From Pseudoalteromonas piscicida (lineage in GTDB: Bacteria > Pseudomonadota > Gammaproteobacteria > Enterobacterales > Alteromonadaceae), in contig NZ_CP021646.1 in the NCBI RefSeq assembly GCF_002208135.1, positions 2,482,001 to 2,546,000 on the forward strand: a stretch of 64,000 bases of DNA. Reading direction: 5' to 3'. The stretch's first letter is position 1. Each line of letters begins with the position of its first letter. Made by a program: the position numbers and the translations under genes. Shown piece by piece: positions 17,592 through 26,232 of this stretch. The notes below the pieces were generated by a model. The model saw only the letters and a list, made by a program, of their open reading frames with translations. It ran no database searches and was not told the DNA's origin.

Positions 17592-18918
17592 CAAGCTCTG
17601 CCTTTGGGCTAATATCATGCTTTTCTAGGCGTCGATAAATTGCAGATTTACTCAAGCCCAAAAACTCTCCAGCGGCCACTACATTGCCATCAAAATGGCG
17701 GATCGCTCTTGCAATCATGCGTTTTTCGGCTTCTTCAAGGCTCAAAAGTGGGATCTCTTGCTCTGGTACACCTTCCTCAAGCTCAATATCATCCGCAGTT
17801 ATCTCAGGCTGAAGTCCTAAGATCACCGCACGTTCAATGACATGAGATAGCTCACGAATATTACCAGGCCAGCTGTAACTCAATAATTTGTCTAGCGCCT
17901 CTGCAGTTAGCGTGCGCTCCCGCCCGGTATCATTACCATGGCGCCTAGTGTGCTTTGCTAAAAAATGGGCTGCTAAGCTTGGAAGCTCTGCTGATCTCGC
18001 TCTGAGTGGCGGTACCTTTAGCACCACCGTATTTAAGCGATAAAGTAAGTCCTGACGAAACTGCCCAGCGTTAATCGCTTCTGACAAATCCGTATTAGTG
18101 GCAGACACGATCCGCGCATTACTGCGGCGCGTTTCAGAATCTCCCACAACTTCATATTCACCCGTTTCGAGCACGCGTAATAGCTTGCCCTGAAGTGGCA
18201 GCGGCAAGCTGCCGATTTCATCTAAAAACAAAGTGCCATTTTCAGCCATTTCAAACCGTCCAGTACGGCTTGCTTTTGCATCGGTGAATGCGCCTTTGCG
18301 ATGGCCAAATAACTCACTTTCAAATAATTCCGTTGGAATAGCTGCCATATTTACGCTCACAAAAGCGTGCTCAGAACGACCGCTATTATCATGAATATAT
18401 TTAGCCAACTGACTTTTTCCGCAGCCATTTTCTCCCAAAATAAGTACGTTGGCATTGGTTTTTGCAACGCGCTGAGCTTGCTGAAATAACTGAGAGGTGG
18501 TGTTATTGTCTGTGCTTGGATGATGTGATGATGATAGCGTTTCATCACTTTTGGTGTAGCGTCTGACGGTGTTCAGCAGTCGCTGGTTTTGCCAAGGTTT
18601 TTCGATTAGGTCACATGCGCCCAACTGCATTGCTTGGACCGCAAGTTCAACCTTGGCCCACGCAGTAATAACAACTACGGGCACACTCATTTGCGCTTGT
18701 CTCAGCCAACTAAGAAATTGCAGCCCTTCTTTTCCTGAGGTTGTATCTCTATTGAAGTTCATATCAAGCAAAATAAGCGCAACGGGCTGCTGCGATAGCA
18801 TAGCTTTGGCCTCATCTGGGTGTGCGGCTTCAAGACTCATAAAACCATGACTTTGTAGCACTATGGTGGCTGACATTCGCACGTCAGGGTTGTCGTCGAT
18901 GATTAAAACTGGCGTCAT
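17584..18918 (-). CDS. NtrC-family sigma-54-dependent response regulator
   Basis: A 444-residue regulator: receiver domain (DD near residue 9-10 in VLIIDDNPDV, phosphoacceptor Asp in LILLDMNFNRDTTSG near 54, Lys in DLIEKPWQN), AAA+ domain (Walker A GENGCGKS, Walker B LFLDEIG) and a Fis-type helix-turn-helix (NVVAAGEFLGLSKSAIYRRL). The sigma-54 contact loop reads GAFTDA rather than GAFTGA, a variant seen in other members. ATG 18918 has AGGA upstream. The obvious target is the sigma-54 promoter before the adaptor gene of this same operon at 23.4 kb, giving positive autoregulation. It follows the permease gene after a hairpin. Confidence 0.93.
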   Translation of the reverse strand: MTPVLIIDDNPDVRMSATIVLQSHGFMSLEAAHPDEAKAMLSQQPVALILLDMNFNRDTTSGKEGLQFLSWLRQAQMSVPVVVITAWAKVELAVQAMQLGACDLIEKPWQNQRLLNTVRRYTKSDETLSSSHHPSTDNNTTSQLFQQAQRVAKTNANVLILGENGCGKSQLAKYIHDNSGRSEHAFVSVNMAAIPTELFESELFGHRKGAFTDAKASRTGRFEMAENGTLFLDEIGSLPLPLQGKLLRVLETGEYEVVGDSETRRSNARIVSATNTDLSEAINAGQFRQDLLYRLNTVVLKVPPLRARSAELPSLAAHFLAKHTRRHGNDTGRERTLTAEALDKLLSYSWPGNIRELSHVIERAVILGLQPEITADDIELEEGVPEQEIPLLSLEEAEKRMIARAIRHFDGNVVAAGEFLGLSKSAIYRRLEKHDISPKAELDG

Positions 18919-18937
18919 CACTTCCTACTTATATTTT

Positions 18938-18957
18938 GTTTGGGCTTACGCCCAAAC
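18938..18957. repeat. Hairpin between permease and regulator genes
   Basis: GTTTGGGC (18938-18945) pairs perfectly with GCCCAAAC (18950-18957) around a four-base loop. It lies between the permease stop and the regulator ribosome binding site, without a U tract in the direction of transcription. It may stabilise the upstream mRNA part and lower expression of the regulator and kinase. Confidence 0.55.
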
Positions 18958-18958
18958 T

Positions 18959-21385
18959 TTAATGTTTTAATGCACGCATTGGTGTCGAGTTTATTAACTG
19001 TTTCATTGGGTAAATCGCCGTAGCTAACGCAAAAGCCAACATGGTAACAATCACCACAAGCAACCAGCTAGATTTTGCCAACAACCAATCTGACGAAACA
19101 CTCATATAAAATCCCGCAACAACCATAATGGCAGCCGACATAGCCACTAGCAAGGGCGCGATGGTATCTGACAATAACAACCGATATAAGCGGTGTCTTT
19201 TGGCACCAAGTGCCATTCGCATCCCAAACTCGTAGCGTCTTTGTTGAAAGCTATAGTTAAGCACGCCATAAATGCCCACCCCAGATAACAACAAAGAAAA
19301 ACCACAAAGCGCAAAGCTTAACAGTAAAGTCAGGCGCTCCAAATAGGTAATGCTCTGATATGTCTTTGTTAAGTTTGAAAAACGCCATATTCCCGCCTGA
19401 CCATTCACGGTGCTGATGGCATTTTGGATCTGAGCGCGAGTAAGTGATGCCCCTTGTTCCATTTCTATCATAAATGGATAACCCAAAGGTAGCGCAGGTA
19501 GCCAAACAGTTTTACCTTGAAGCTCATGATGACGTTTAGGGTGATTGAAGTTTTTTGAAATACCTACGATTTCAGCAGGTGCATCTGGGTTAAAAATAAA
19601 ATACGTTTCACCAATCACATCACCGCCCGGTTTTAACGCCTGTGCCGCAGCTAAAGAAACAATAGCCTCTTCCTTATCGCCTCGAATTGCAGCTTCACTA
19701 AAAGTGCGTCCTGCAACGAGCTCAAGCCCAGTTAAGGCAAAATAATCCGGTCCCACGTTACCTCGAACCATGCTCGGTGTCCATTCACCCGCCATATCCT
19801 GCATAGCAACCACAGGGACATCGCTTTGTAATGGACTTTCTCCATGAGCGACGCCTAACACGCCCGGAATGTTAGTCAGCGCAAGTTGGAATCCTTCGAT
19901 ATTCGCGTAACGCGCGGGAAATGGAGTGGGGTCTGCGGGAATATGTAGCATCACGCTATACATATTGTCCAGCTTTGTTCCGAGCGGTCTAAGCAAGGTA
20001 TCGGCGCTTTTACACAGCACTAAGGTCGCCCCAAGTACCAGCACAGTGGTAAAAAACAGCTGTACCGCAACCAGTGTTTTTGTCGTCGTTGAGCGTATCG
20101 CTTTTACGCTGCCCTTTCCAGACGACTGCATGCTTTGTTTAAGTTGGCTGAAATCAATCATGCGGGAGGTTATAAACGCAAACAGTAAAGCCAATATCAG
20201 TACGGTTAGGATAGCACTGAGCAGCACTGTGGTATCTAAGGTTAAAGTGTCAATCAGCGGCAAATAGCCACTGGTGAGCGATTTAACTAACCTCAGCTCC
20301 CACGCGGCGATAAATAACCCCACCAGCACAGCGCCTGACACCAATAACAGCGCTTCTAGCAAAATTCCACGAAACAACAGCTTACGCTTCGCGCCGAGCA
20401 TAGCTTGTAAGGCCAGTTGCTGCTGGATAGTGTGAGCTCGAGAGATAAACAAATTACTCACATTAAAAATTGCGATGAGTACCAAGCATGCCACACTCAA
20501 CAACACGATAATGGCAAGCTTGCCATGTCCAGCGAGCTCTACGTCACGATATGAACGTACTATAGGCTCAATATCGAGTAACTCTTCGTCGGCCGATTTC
20601 CATTCGCTTTGGTGCACTTGAGCATTTTGATATAGCTGCTCTGCTAGGGTATCCTGATCACTATCGGTGGGTAATATAGCCAGTAACTTCAAGTTATTTA
20701 GTCTGCTACTCCATGGATGATATTCGCCGCGCTGATCACCAAAAAATCGCTCATCTTCAGAAAAACTAAGCCACAGCGCCCCATTTCCTTCACTTAAAAA
20801 GTAAGGATCTACGTGCGTACGCGCAGCAACACCGACGATGGTGTACAGTCTGCCAACAATCCGCAGACTCTCCCCAAGCACGTTGTCATCACCATTGAAG
20901 TATTGTTGCCAAATTTTATAGGAGATAATGATCTCTGGGTTTTTCTGGCTAATGCTTTTCGTCGGCGTTAGATATCGCCCCAGCGCTAGCGGCATTTTCA
21001 CCATACTAAAATAATCCGAACTTGCAAAAGTCAGCGTAAGCTTTGGCTTGCCAGCTAGATTTTCAACCACATCGGAAAAGCTACTGATCAAAGCTCGTTT
21101 TTCATACATGGAGGGGGTCTGATACCAGTTCAGCATGTTTTGAAAGCTCTGCAGCCCTTCAGATGCCCTATCTTGATATACGTTTTTTTGTTCTACCACC
21201 ACAAATCGTGATTCATCTTCAATCTCAAGCGGCTTAATAAAAAAGCCACTAAACAGACTCAATGCGACAAAAAAGCAGCTTAACGCGAGTGCCAACGTCA
21301 GTACTAATGTGATACAAAAATTCGGCACCTGAACCAAACTTTTGATTGCAAGCCCAAGTTGACGCCGCAGTTGCAAAAACCCCAT
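18959..21385 (-). CDS. ABC transporter permease, MacB/FtsX type
   Basis: An 808-residue permease with two FtsX cores. Membrane segments are seen near residues 15-40 (ITLVLTLALALSCFFVALSL), three around 275-420, one near 430-455 (LVAVQLFFTTVLVLGA) and three in the last 130 residues; large periplasmic MacB-PCD domains lie between. Both FtsX domains carry the family turn (LQAMLGAKRKLLFR and FGMRMALGAKRHRLYR). Start ATG 21385 overlaps the ATPase stop (TAATG) with GGAGGTG six bases upstream. It works with the ATPase and HlyD adaptor encoded upstream, probably exporting a peptide or small molecule from the periplasm through an outer-membrane channel encoded elsewhere. Confidence 0.93.
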   Translation of the reverse strand: MGFLQLRRQLGLAIKSLVQVPNFCITLVLTLALALSCFFVALSLFSGFFIKPLEIEDESRFVVVEQKNVYQDRASEGLQSFQNMLNWYQTPSMYEKRALISSFSDVVENLAGKPKLTLTFASSDYFSMVKMPLALGRYLTPTKSISQKNPEIIISYKIWQQYFNGDDNVLGESLRIVGRLYTIVGVAARTHVDPYFLSEGNGALWLSFSEDERFFGDQRGEYHPWSSRLNNLKLLAILPTDSDQDTLAEQLYQNAQVHQSEWKSADEELLDIEPIVRSYRDVELAGHGKLAIIVLLSVACLVLIAIFNVSNLFISRAHTIQQQLALQAMLGAKRKLLFRGILLEALLLVSGAVLVGLFIAAWELRLVKSLTSGYLPLIDTLTLDTTVLLSAILTVLILALLFAFITSRMIDFSQLKQSMQSSGKGSVKAIRSTTTKTLVAVQLFFTTVLVLGATLVLCKSADTLLRPLGTKLDNMYSVMLHIPADPTPFPARYANIEGFQLALTNIPGVLGVAHGESPLQSDVPVVAMQDMAGEWTPSMVRGNVGPDYFALTGLELVAGRTFSEAAIRGDKEEAIVSLAAAQALKPGGDVIGETYFIFNPDAPAEIVGISKNFNHPKRHHELQGKTVWLPALPLGYPFMIEMEQGASLTRAQIQNAISTVNGQAGIWRFSNLTKTYQSITYLERLTLLLSFALCGFSLLLSGVGIYGVLNYSFQQRRYEFGMRMALGAKRHRLYRLLLSDTIAPLLVAMSAAIMVVAGFYMSVSSDWLLAKSSWLLVVIVTMLAFALATAIYPMKQLINSTPMRALKH

Positions 21386-22107
21386 TACACCACCTCCGCA
21401 GCGCAAATATCACGTTTTGCAACGCTTGATGAAACCTGTACACCATCTAAAAGCTGAATTTGCCGCTTGGCATAACCTGCATAGCGAATATCGTGCGTCA
21501 CCATGCAAATGGTTGTGCCTTGACTATTCAACTCCCCCAGCAAGGCCATCACCGCATCACCATTTTTAGAGTCTAGGTTTCCAGTTGGTTCATCGACTAA
21601 TAAGATACTTGGCTCGCCTGCAAGCGCACGCGCAATAGCCACTCGCTGCTGCTGTCCACCAGATAGTTGGTTTGGTTTATGTTTTGCTCGGTGGGACATT
21701 TCAACTTGCTTGAGTGCGCCCATCACGCGGCGTTCAATTTCGTCAGTCGCAAGCGCAGGCTCTCGATATTGAAGCGGTAAAGCCACGTTATCAAATACCG
21801 TTAACCCATCCAGTAGATTAAATGACTGAAAGACAAAACCGATATGCAAATTACGCAGCTCTGCTTGAGTGTCTGCGTCTAGCGTACTGGTTTCTATACC
21901 TTGAATATGATAACTGCCTGACGTGATGTCATCTAACAGTCCAAGAATGCTCAATAAAGTGGATTTTCCCGATCCTGATGGACCGGTTATTGCGACGTAA
22001 TCGCCCTTTTTAATTTCAAGGCTAATGTTACTAATGGCGTGGGTTTCAACATCCTCGCCAAAGAACACTTTGCTCACTTGATGTAATGCCAAAATTGTCT
22101 TGTCCAT
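21385..22107 (-). CDS. ABC transporter ATPase, MacB/LolD type
   Basis: A 240-residue ATPase with Walker [10 protein letters not shown] near residues 39-47, Q-loop [14 protein letters not shown], signature LSGGQQQR, Walker [13 protein letters not shown] and the switch histidine in CMVTHD. It is of the MacB/LolD subfamily that powers FtsX-fold mechanotransmission exporters. It is the second gene of the operon, 11 bases after the adaptor gene, and overlaps the permease gene by the TAATG arrangement. Confidence 0.95.
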   Translation of the reverse strand: MDKTILALHQVSKVFFGEDVETHAISNISLEIKKGDYVAITGPSGSGKSTLLSILGLLDDITSGSYHIQGIETSTLDADTQAELRNLHIGFVFQSFNLLDGLTVFDNVALPLQYREPALATDEIERRVMGALKQVEMSHRAKHKPNQLSGGQQQRVAIARALAGEPSILLVDEPTGNLDSKNGDAVMALLGELNSQGTTICMVTHDIRYAGYAKRQIQLLDGVQVSSSVAKRDICAAEVV

Positions 22108-22118
22108 TTGTTCTTCCT

Positions 22119-23372
22119 TTACCGATTGAGTGATTTAATTGTTATTTTTTCTAGGTGCTGGTAGTCAGACATCTCTGACACCACCACTTGCTCACCGGAT
22201 AAACCGCCTTCGAGTACTTCTATGGCATTGCCGGCTAGTTTACCAAACTTGAAACTTTTTTTGATAAGCATGTTGTTTTGTTTATCTAAAACAAATAATT
22301 GAGTCTGAGATTGTGGAGTTGCACGTGGCGGCTTAATAAGTGAAAGTGCGGTCGTCTTTTTTGCTGTAAAAATTTGCCCTTCAACAGTCAAAAGTGGACG
22401 AGCATTACTTGGCAGCTCTCCAAGTAATGTGAGCTCTATCGCAATACGCCCGTCTTGTACGATGGGCACAATGCGGCTGACCTTAGCCTCCACCTGACCA
22501 ACAAAAGTATCTACTACAGCTCGTTGACCTAAGATAATCTCGCTTGCTTCTCGCTCTGGCACCAGTAAGTCGGCTACCAAAGTTCGCTCACTGCCCACCA
22601 CAGCTAGCGCCTGCCCGCGTGTAATTGCTTGACCTTGACTGACATGTACTTGCTGCAACATGCCGCTGATCCCCGCTGTGACTTGTAATTGCTCCACCGC
22701 TTGAAGCGCAACCTGATAGCTCAGCTCATATTCTTTTAATAGCTCTAGCTCGATCTCAATTCTTTGCTTATGCAATGCACTGGTTTGGCTAAGTTGCTGC
22801 TGAGCGAGCTTTACCCGCTCGCTTAACTGGGCGACCGTTAAGATTGAGCGCTGGTGATCTAAGCTTGAAACTATACCTTGGGTGACTAATTGGCGCTCAG
22901 CCTGCTCTCGTAGTCTGGCGTTTTCAAGCTCACTGCTGAGTAAGGTATTTTGTCCTTTCAATACCAGTAACTCACTTTCTTGGCTTAGCCTCAATGCTTC
23001 AACATTGGCTTTTTGCCTAGCGAGTACCAGTCTTTCTCTATGTAGTTGCTGAGTTAACTCAGGATTGGTTAACTGTAAAATAACAGTGTCTGGTTCTACC
23101 CTGCTGCCTGGAAGATGCAGTACAGTTTCAACTTGAGCTGCAAATGCGGTCGTGATCTCTCTGCTGATCTTAGAGCGTAACCGACCATAGCCTTTAACAC
23201 TAAACTGTATTGGCCCGGATTGGATGGTGGCAAACTTGAGTGTTCCAACATCTAGCTGGCGATTGTTCGGCAAGAACAACATACCAAAGAGTATAATTAG
23301 GGTGACAGTCGCAATTAGTCGCCATCTAAAGGTCTTGGTAGGTGGTTTTGTCAGAGTCGTTTTTATATCCAT
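22119..23372 (-). CDS. HlyD/MacA-family periplasmic adaptor
   Basis: A 417-residue membrane fusion protein: one N-terminal membrane anchor (about 18-36, WRLIATVTLIILFGMLFLP), a lipoyl half-motif (TTAFAAQVETVLHLPGSRVE), a coiled-coil hairpin (about 110-215), the second lipoyl half (QVTAGISGMLQQVHVSQGQ) and beta-barrel domains. It bridges the MacB-type permease to an outer-membrane channel. First gene of a five-gene operon with ATPase, permease, regulator and kinase; a sigma-54 promoter stands about 33-46 bases upstream of the ATG. A degenerate paralogue is at 60.4-61.0 kb. Confidence 0.92.
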   Translation of the reverse strand: MDIKTTLTKPPTKTFRWRLIATVTLIILFGMLFLPNNRQLDVGTLKFATIQSGPIQFSVKGYGRLRSKISREITTAFAAQVETVLHLPGSRVEPDTVILQLTNPELTQQLHRERLVLARQKANVEALRLSQESELLVLKGQNTLLSSELENARLREQAERQLVTQGIVSSLDHQRSILTVAQLSERVKLAQQQLSQTSALHKQRIEIELELLKEYELSYQVALQAVEQLQVTAGISGMLQQVHVSQGQAITRGQALAVVGSERTLVADLLVPEREASEIILGQRAVVDTFVGQVEAKVSRIVPIVQDGRIAIELTLLGELPSNARPLLTVEGQIFTAKKTTALSLIKPPRATPQSQTQLFVLDKQNNMLIKKSFKFGKLAGNAIEVLEGGLSGEQVVVSEMSDYQHLEKITIKSLNR

Positions 23373-23400
23373 CGCTTCACCGTATTAATTTTTTATACGT

Positions 23401-23420
23401 AAAAGCGACATCCATGCCAA
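23401..23420 (-). promoter_or_regulatory. Sigma-54 (-24/-12) promoter of exporter operon
   Basis: On the bottom strand the sequence TTGGCATGGATGTCGCTTTT carries GG (23418-23417) and GC (23406-23405) with exactly ten bases between, matching TGGCAc-N5-TtGCt at most positions. The adaptor start codon is about 33 bases after the GC. The operon encodes an NtrC-type activator, which makes the assignment coherent. Confidence 0.75.
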
Positions 23421-23542
23421 ACTTAACCCATTGATTTATTGATCTTTTTTATTTTTTATTTGTGTTTCTTTCCCATCAATGGGACTGTAGCAGAGCTTTT
23501 CTGGGAATTTTTGAAGTAAATAATGAATTGGAAGTCTAGAAA

Positions 23543-23557
23543 GTAACTATTAGTTAC
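23543..23557. promoter_or_regulatory. Palindrome, candidate upstream activator site
   Basis: GTAACTATTAGTTAC is a perfect 7-1-7 inverted repeat about 130 bases upstream of the sigma-54 promoter, the usual distance for an NtrC-family binding site. It could equally serve an unknown regulator of the neighbouring small gene, whose 3' end lies 80 bases away. Confidence 0.45.
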
Positions 23558-23637
23558 GCTTTAACTTGATCATAATTAAAAGGTGTGCAACCCATGAACG
23601 CTGCACACCTATGGTAGGTCGCGAGGTTTACAGCAAA

Positions 23638-23865
23638 CTAGAGTGTCTTCCAGACCAGAATGTTATCATCTCGTCTAACACAACGTTGCACGACGTCGCC
23701 GATATAGTGTTTTGCGCCTTCAGAGAATTCTTTATCTGCGTAGTAGCAAAACTTTGTAGAGTCGTATGTTTTTGCTTGTTTTTTATTAACTTCAACAGTA
23801 CTCGCTTCAGAAGCAATTGTAATAACAGGTGCTAATAGTAAAACTGAAAAAATATACTTTATCAT
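23638..23865 (-). CDS. Small secreted DUF1496-like protein
   Basis: A 75-residue protein with a signal peptide (IKYIFSVLLLAPVITIASEA) and the DUF1496 pattern FCYYADKEFSEGAKHYIGD followed by a second Cys near the end (VQRCVRR), so probably one disulfide in the periplasm. AAGGAAAT precedes the ATG at good distance. Function of the family is unknown. It converges on nothing and seems to be a single-gene unit. Confidence 0.78.
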   Translation of the reverse strand: MIKYIFSVLLLAPVITIASEASTVEVNKKQAKTYDSTKFCYYADKEFSEGAKHYIGDVVQRCVRRDDNILVWKTL

Positions 23866-24184
23866 TTTAATTTCCTTTTATTCAGCCCTCAAAGCCTATG
23901 GGGATGTTTCATTTACATGTTACAACGGGTATATCAACCTCAACAGCCTCGCTCTTATTACATTTCAATCTGCTCAGAAATTATCTAAATCAACCTAAAG
24001 GCAATAAAAGCTAACTAGTTTTAAATCGTACCCATTTCAATTCCAATGTCAATTATTTAACACCAACTCACCGAATTCTAAAACTCTCCAGAAGTCCTTA
24101 AGTACGATGCCAATCATATTAACACTGACCCGATTGAACTATATTTGACGTCTATATACGTGGAGGTATCCTTAGACTCCAATA
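23866..24184. other. Intergenic region without recognised features
   Basis: A 319-base AT-rich stretch upstream of the small DUF1496-like gene and downstream of the coiled-coil membrane protein gene. It should hold the promoter of the former. I see no repeat, RNA gene or convincing terminator. Confidence 0.5.
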
Positions 24185-25285
24185 CTATAATCGCCAAATC
24201 GCTTTAAAGGTTTTGCTCGCTAAATAGAAAAATAACAGCGGCATCAATACTAACTTCAGCACCAATAGTGATACCACATTTAAGAAGTCGATGAAGAGTG
24301 ACTCAGCAGCGTCGAGCATATCGTTAATACCACTAGAAACCGCTTTAATTGCTCGGCTTAGCGTCCCCTCATTGCTACCGTGAAGCTGCTCATTAAGCTT
24401 TTCGATTGCTTGTTGATGTTGATCTTTTTCTCTATTGATAAGCGCTATTTGAGTATCGAGTTTTGTTTTATCGCTGGCCAATCGCTGTTGCTTTTCAATC
24501 AGTGGCTTAGCCTCCTCACTTTTGGTAAATGTGAGCCACTCGGATAAACTTCGGTGTGCTTGAGCCACTTCAATATCACGCTCCAGCGCGGTAATTTCAG
24601 CATTTAGCTCGGTAGCTTCACCATGAAGTCGGATCTGTTGTTTCGTCAATAGCGCTATTTGCTCATTGTGGCTTTGCTTTTGGCTGGCGATTTGGGCCTT
24701 TATTTTTGCACTTTGCGTGCTGGTCTTTGTTGCTTGAGATTGAAAGAGGTCAACACTGCTCGACACCACTTCACTTTGTTTATTTATTTCTTGGTCCAGT
24801 AAGAGTTGGCTAGTGAGACCTGTTGATAGAATTACAAAGGGAACCACAAAACGGATCAGTAGCATCGTGGCTAAAATTTTAGTTCTAACCGTTTGCCAAA
24901 GCCCTAGATAGCAACACACGAAATATCCAATCACGGTGACACTAAAAGTGACACTGAATAATACGTGACTAGAGATGGTATAAAGAATTCGCTGTATGAA
25001 CAAAGAGCCAATGGCGAGTTGCATCACATCAGAAATATATTCAGCTAAATCATTGATAGGATCGAGTAGCTGCGCAGGCTGAATGCTTGCAACACCAATC
25101 CCAACCTCCGCAGATTGCAGCAAAGAAATAGCACCATTTACTGTGCGTGCTGAGGCATAGACAAGCGAAGACTGTAGTAGCGCATCATCAATAAAGGTCA
25201 TCATGGCAGTATTGAAAGCAGACGACCAACTTAATACCACCAAGATAGTAAGTAATACAAATTTGCCGATTTTAGCCCAGTTCAT
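24185..25285 (-). CDS. Membrane protein with central coiled coil, unknown function
   Basis: A 366-residue protein not recognised as a named family. It has an N-terminal membrane segment (8-25), two more in about 105-165 (VLFSVTFSVTVIGYFVCCYL and MLLIRFVVPFVILSTG), a long hydrophilic coiled coil of about 140 residues (about 175-310, rich in Gln, Glu, Lys) and a C-terminal pair of hydrophobic segments (VVSLLVLKLVLMPLLFFYLA). The coiled coil is probably periplasmic. It stands 76 bases after the MBL-fold gene in the same direction and might share its transcript. Confidence 0.75.
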   Translation of the reverse strand: MNWAKIGKFVLLTILVVLSWSSAFNTAMMTFIDDALLQSSLVYASARTVNGAISLLQSAEVGIGVASIQPAQLLDPINDLAEYISDVMQLAIGSLFIQRILYTISSHVLFSVTFSVTVIGYFVCCYLGLWQTVRTKILATMLLIRFVVPFVILSTGLTSQLLLDQEINKQSEVVSSSVDLFQSQATKTSTQSAKIKAQIASQKQSHNEQIALLTKQQIRLHGEATELNAEITALERDIEVAQAHRSLSEWLTFTKSEEAKPLIEKQQRLASDKTKLDTQIALINREKDQHQQAIEKLNEQLHGSNEGTLSRAIKAVSSGINDMLDAAESLFIDFLNVVSLLVLKLVLMPLLFFYLASKTFKAIWRL

Positions 25286-25361
25286 CTACATACACACCTC
25301 GAATGCTAAAGGTTCAGTATTGACGAATAAAGCTTAACTAACACTGAGTTTATTTGCGATT

Positions 25362-26153
25362 TTATGGATAATGGGCTAGCACAGATACTGTCTGCTCAAT
25401 AAAACGGGTAAGCGCCCGCTCTGGAAGAAAGGGTTGTCGCCCTTCAAGATTAAACTGTGCTAATAAGCGCTTGATCTCCACATCGTTCTTTATTTGCTCA
25501 ACCGACTTACCCGCCTGACTCAAAATCTTAACCCGCTCAACCCAAGCGAATGTTTGAATCCTATGTTGTTCGAGTTCACTTTTCGATGCAGATTTGCCAT
25601 GACCTGGCACAATCAGCGTATTTTGATCGCCAATCGACAAAATCAAATCGACCGCTTTATTAAAACCCGTTAAGCCCCCAGCATAAAATGTGGGATGCCA
25701 GTTTGTGGTGTAAATGTCTCCGGTAAACAAAATATTGCTCGTGGGATGATAGAAGATGTTGTCATTGGCGGTATGTGAAACGGCTTGAGTATGCTTTATC
25801 ACCCCAAGCTCCTTTAACCCTTGCGGGCTCTCAATAAGTGTAAAACCTTGCTGTTGGAAAAAAGCATTACCACCTGTGTGATCCGAATGACTATGCGTAT
25901 TTAGCAGGTATTTTTTCTCGGTCTGAAAGCTATTCTGTATCAAATCATTGAGCTTTGGCAGATCTGTATCTTCAGCTGTGGGGTCAATGATCACCACTCC
26001 CCTTTTCGTTGCAAAGATCCCAATGTTTGTGCCATAACTTTTATCTCTAACGACTTTTGCTGTGTCAGATTGATAAAGCACTTCAAACTCACCGCTATAA
26101 GTTGGCTGAGCAACAATTAAACCAAATAACATTAACGCCATTACTGACCGCAT
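25362..26153 (-). CDS. Secreted MBL-fold metallohydrolase
   Basis: A 263-residue metallo-beta-lactamase-fold protein with a signal peptide (MRSVMALMLFGLIVAQPTYS). The zinc motif HSHSDHTGG stands near residue 87, followed by a histidine in AVSHTANDN, the bridging Asp in LFTGDIYTTN, and the last His in IVPGHGK. The general layout resembles the quinoprotein-relay SoxH-like and class B families rather than a clear antibiotic resistance enzyme; the substrate is unknown. It is read away from nothing obvious and lies between hrpB and the coiled-coil membrane protein. Confidence 0.87.
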   Translation of the reverse strand: MRSVMALMLFGLIVAQPTYSGEFEVLYQSDTAKVVRDKSYGTNIGIFATKRGVVIIDPTAEDTDLPKLNDLIQNSFQTEKKYLLNTHSHSDHTGGNAFFQQQGFTLIESPQGLKELGVIKHTQAVSHTANDNIFYHPTSNILFTGDIYTTNWHPTFYAGGLTGFNKAVDLILSIGDQNTLIVPGHGKSASKSELEQHRIQTFAWVERVKILSQAGKSVEQIKNDVEIKRLLAQFNLEGRQPFLPERALTRFIEQTVSVLAHYP

Positions 26154-26232
26154 TAGACACTCCTTTCTACATTAGACTGTTCACGTTATAGCCATTATGA
26201 TTTCTTTACAAGCCTACTGTTCCAACAGCCTA

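Noticed and set aside
17584..18918. GAFTDA in place of GAFTGA as evidence that the regulator is not a sigma-54 activator
   Set aside because: The variant occurs in many regulators of this family and a good sigma-54 promoter is present in the operon.
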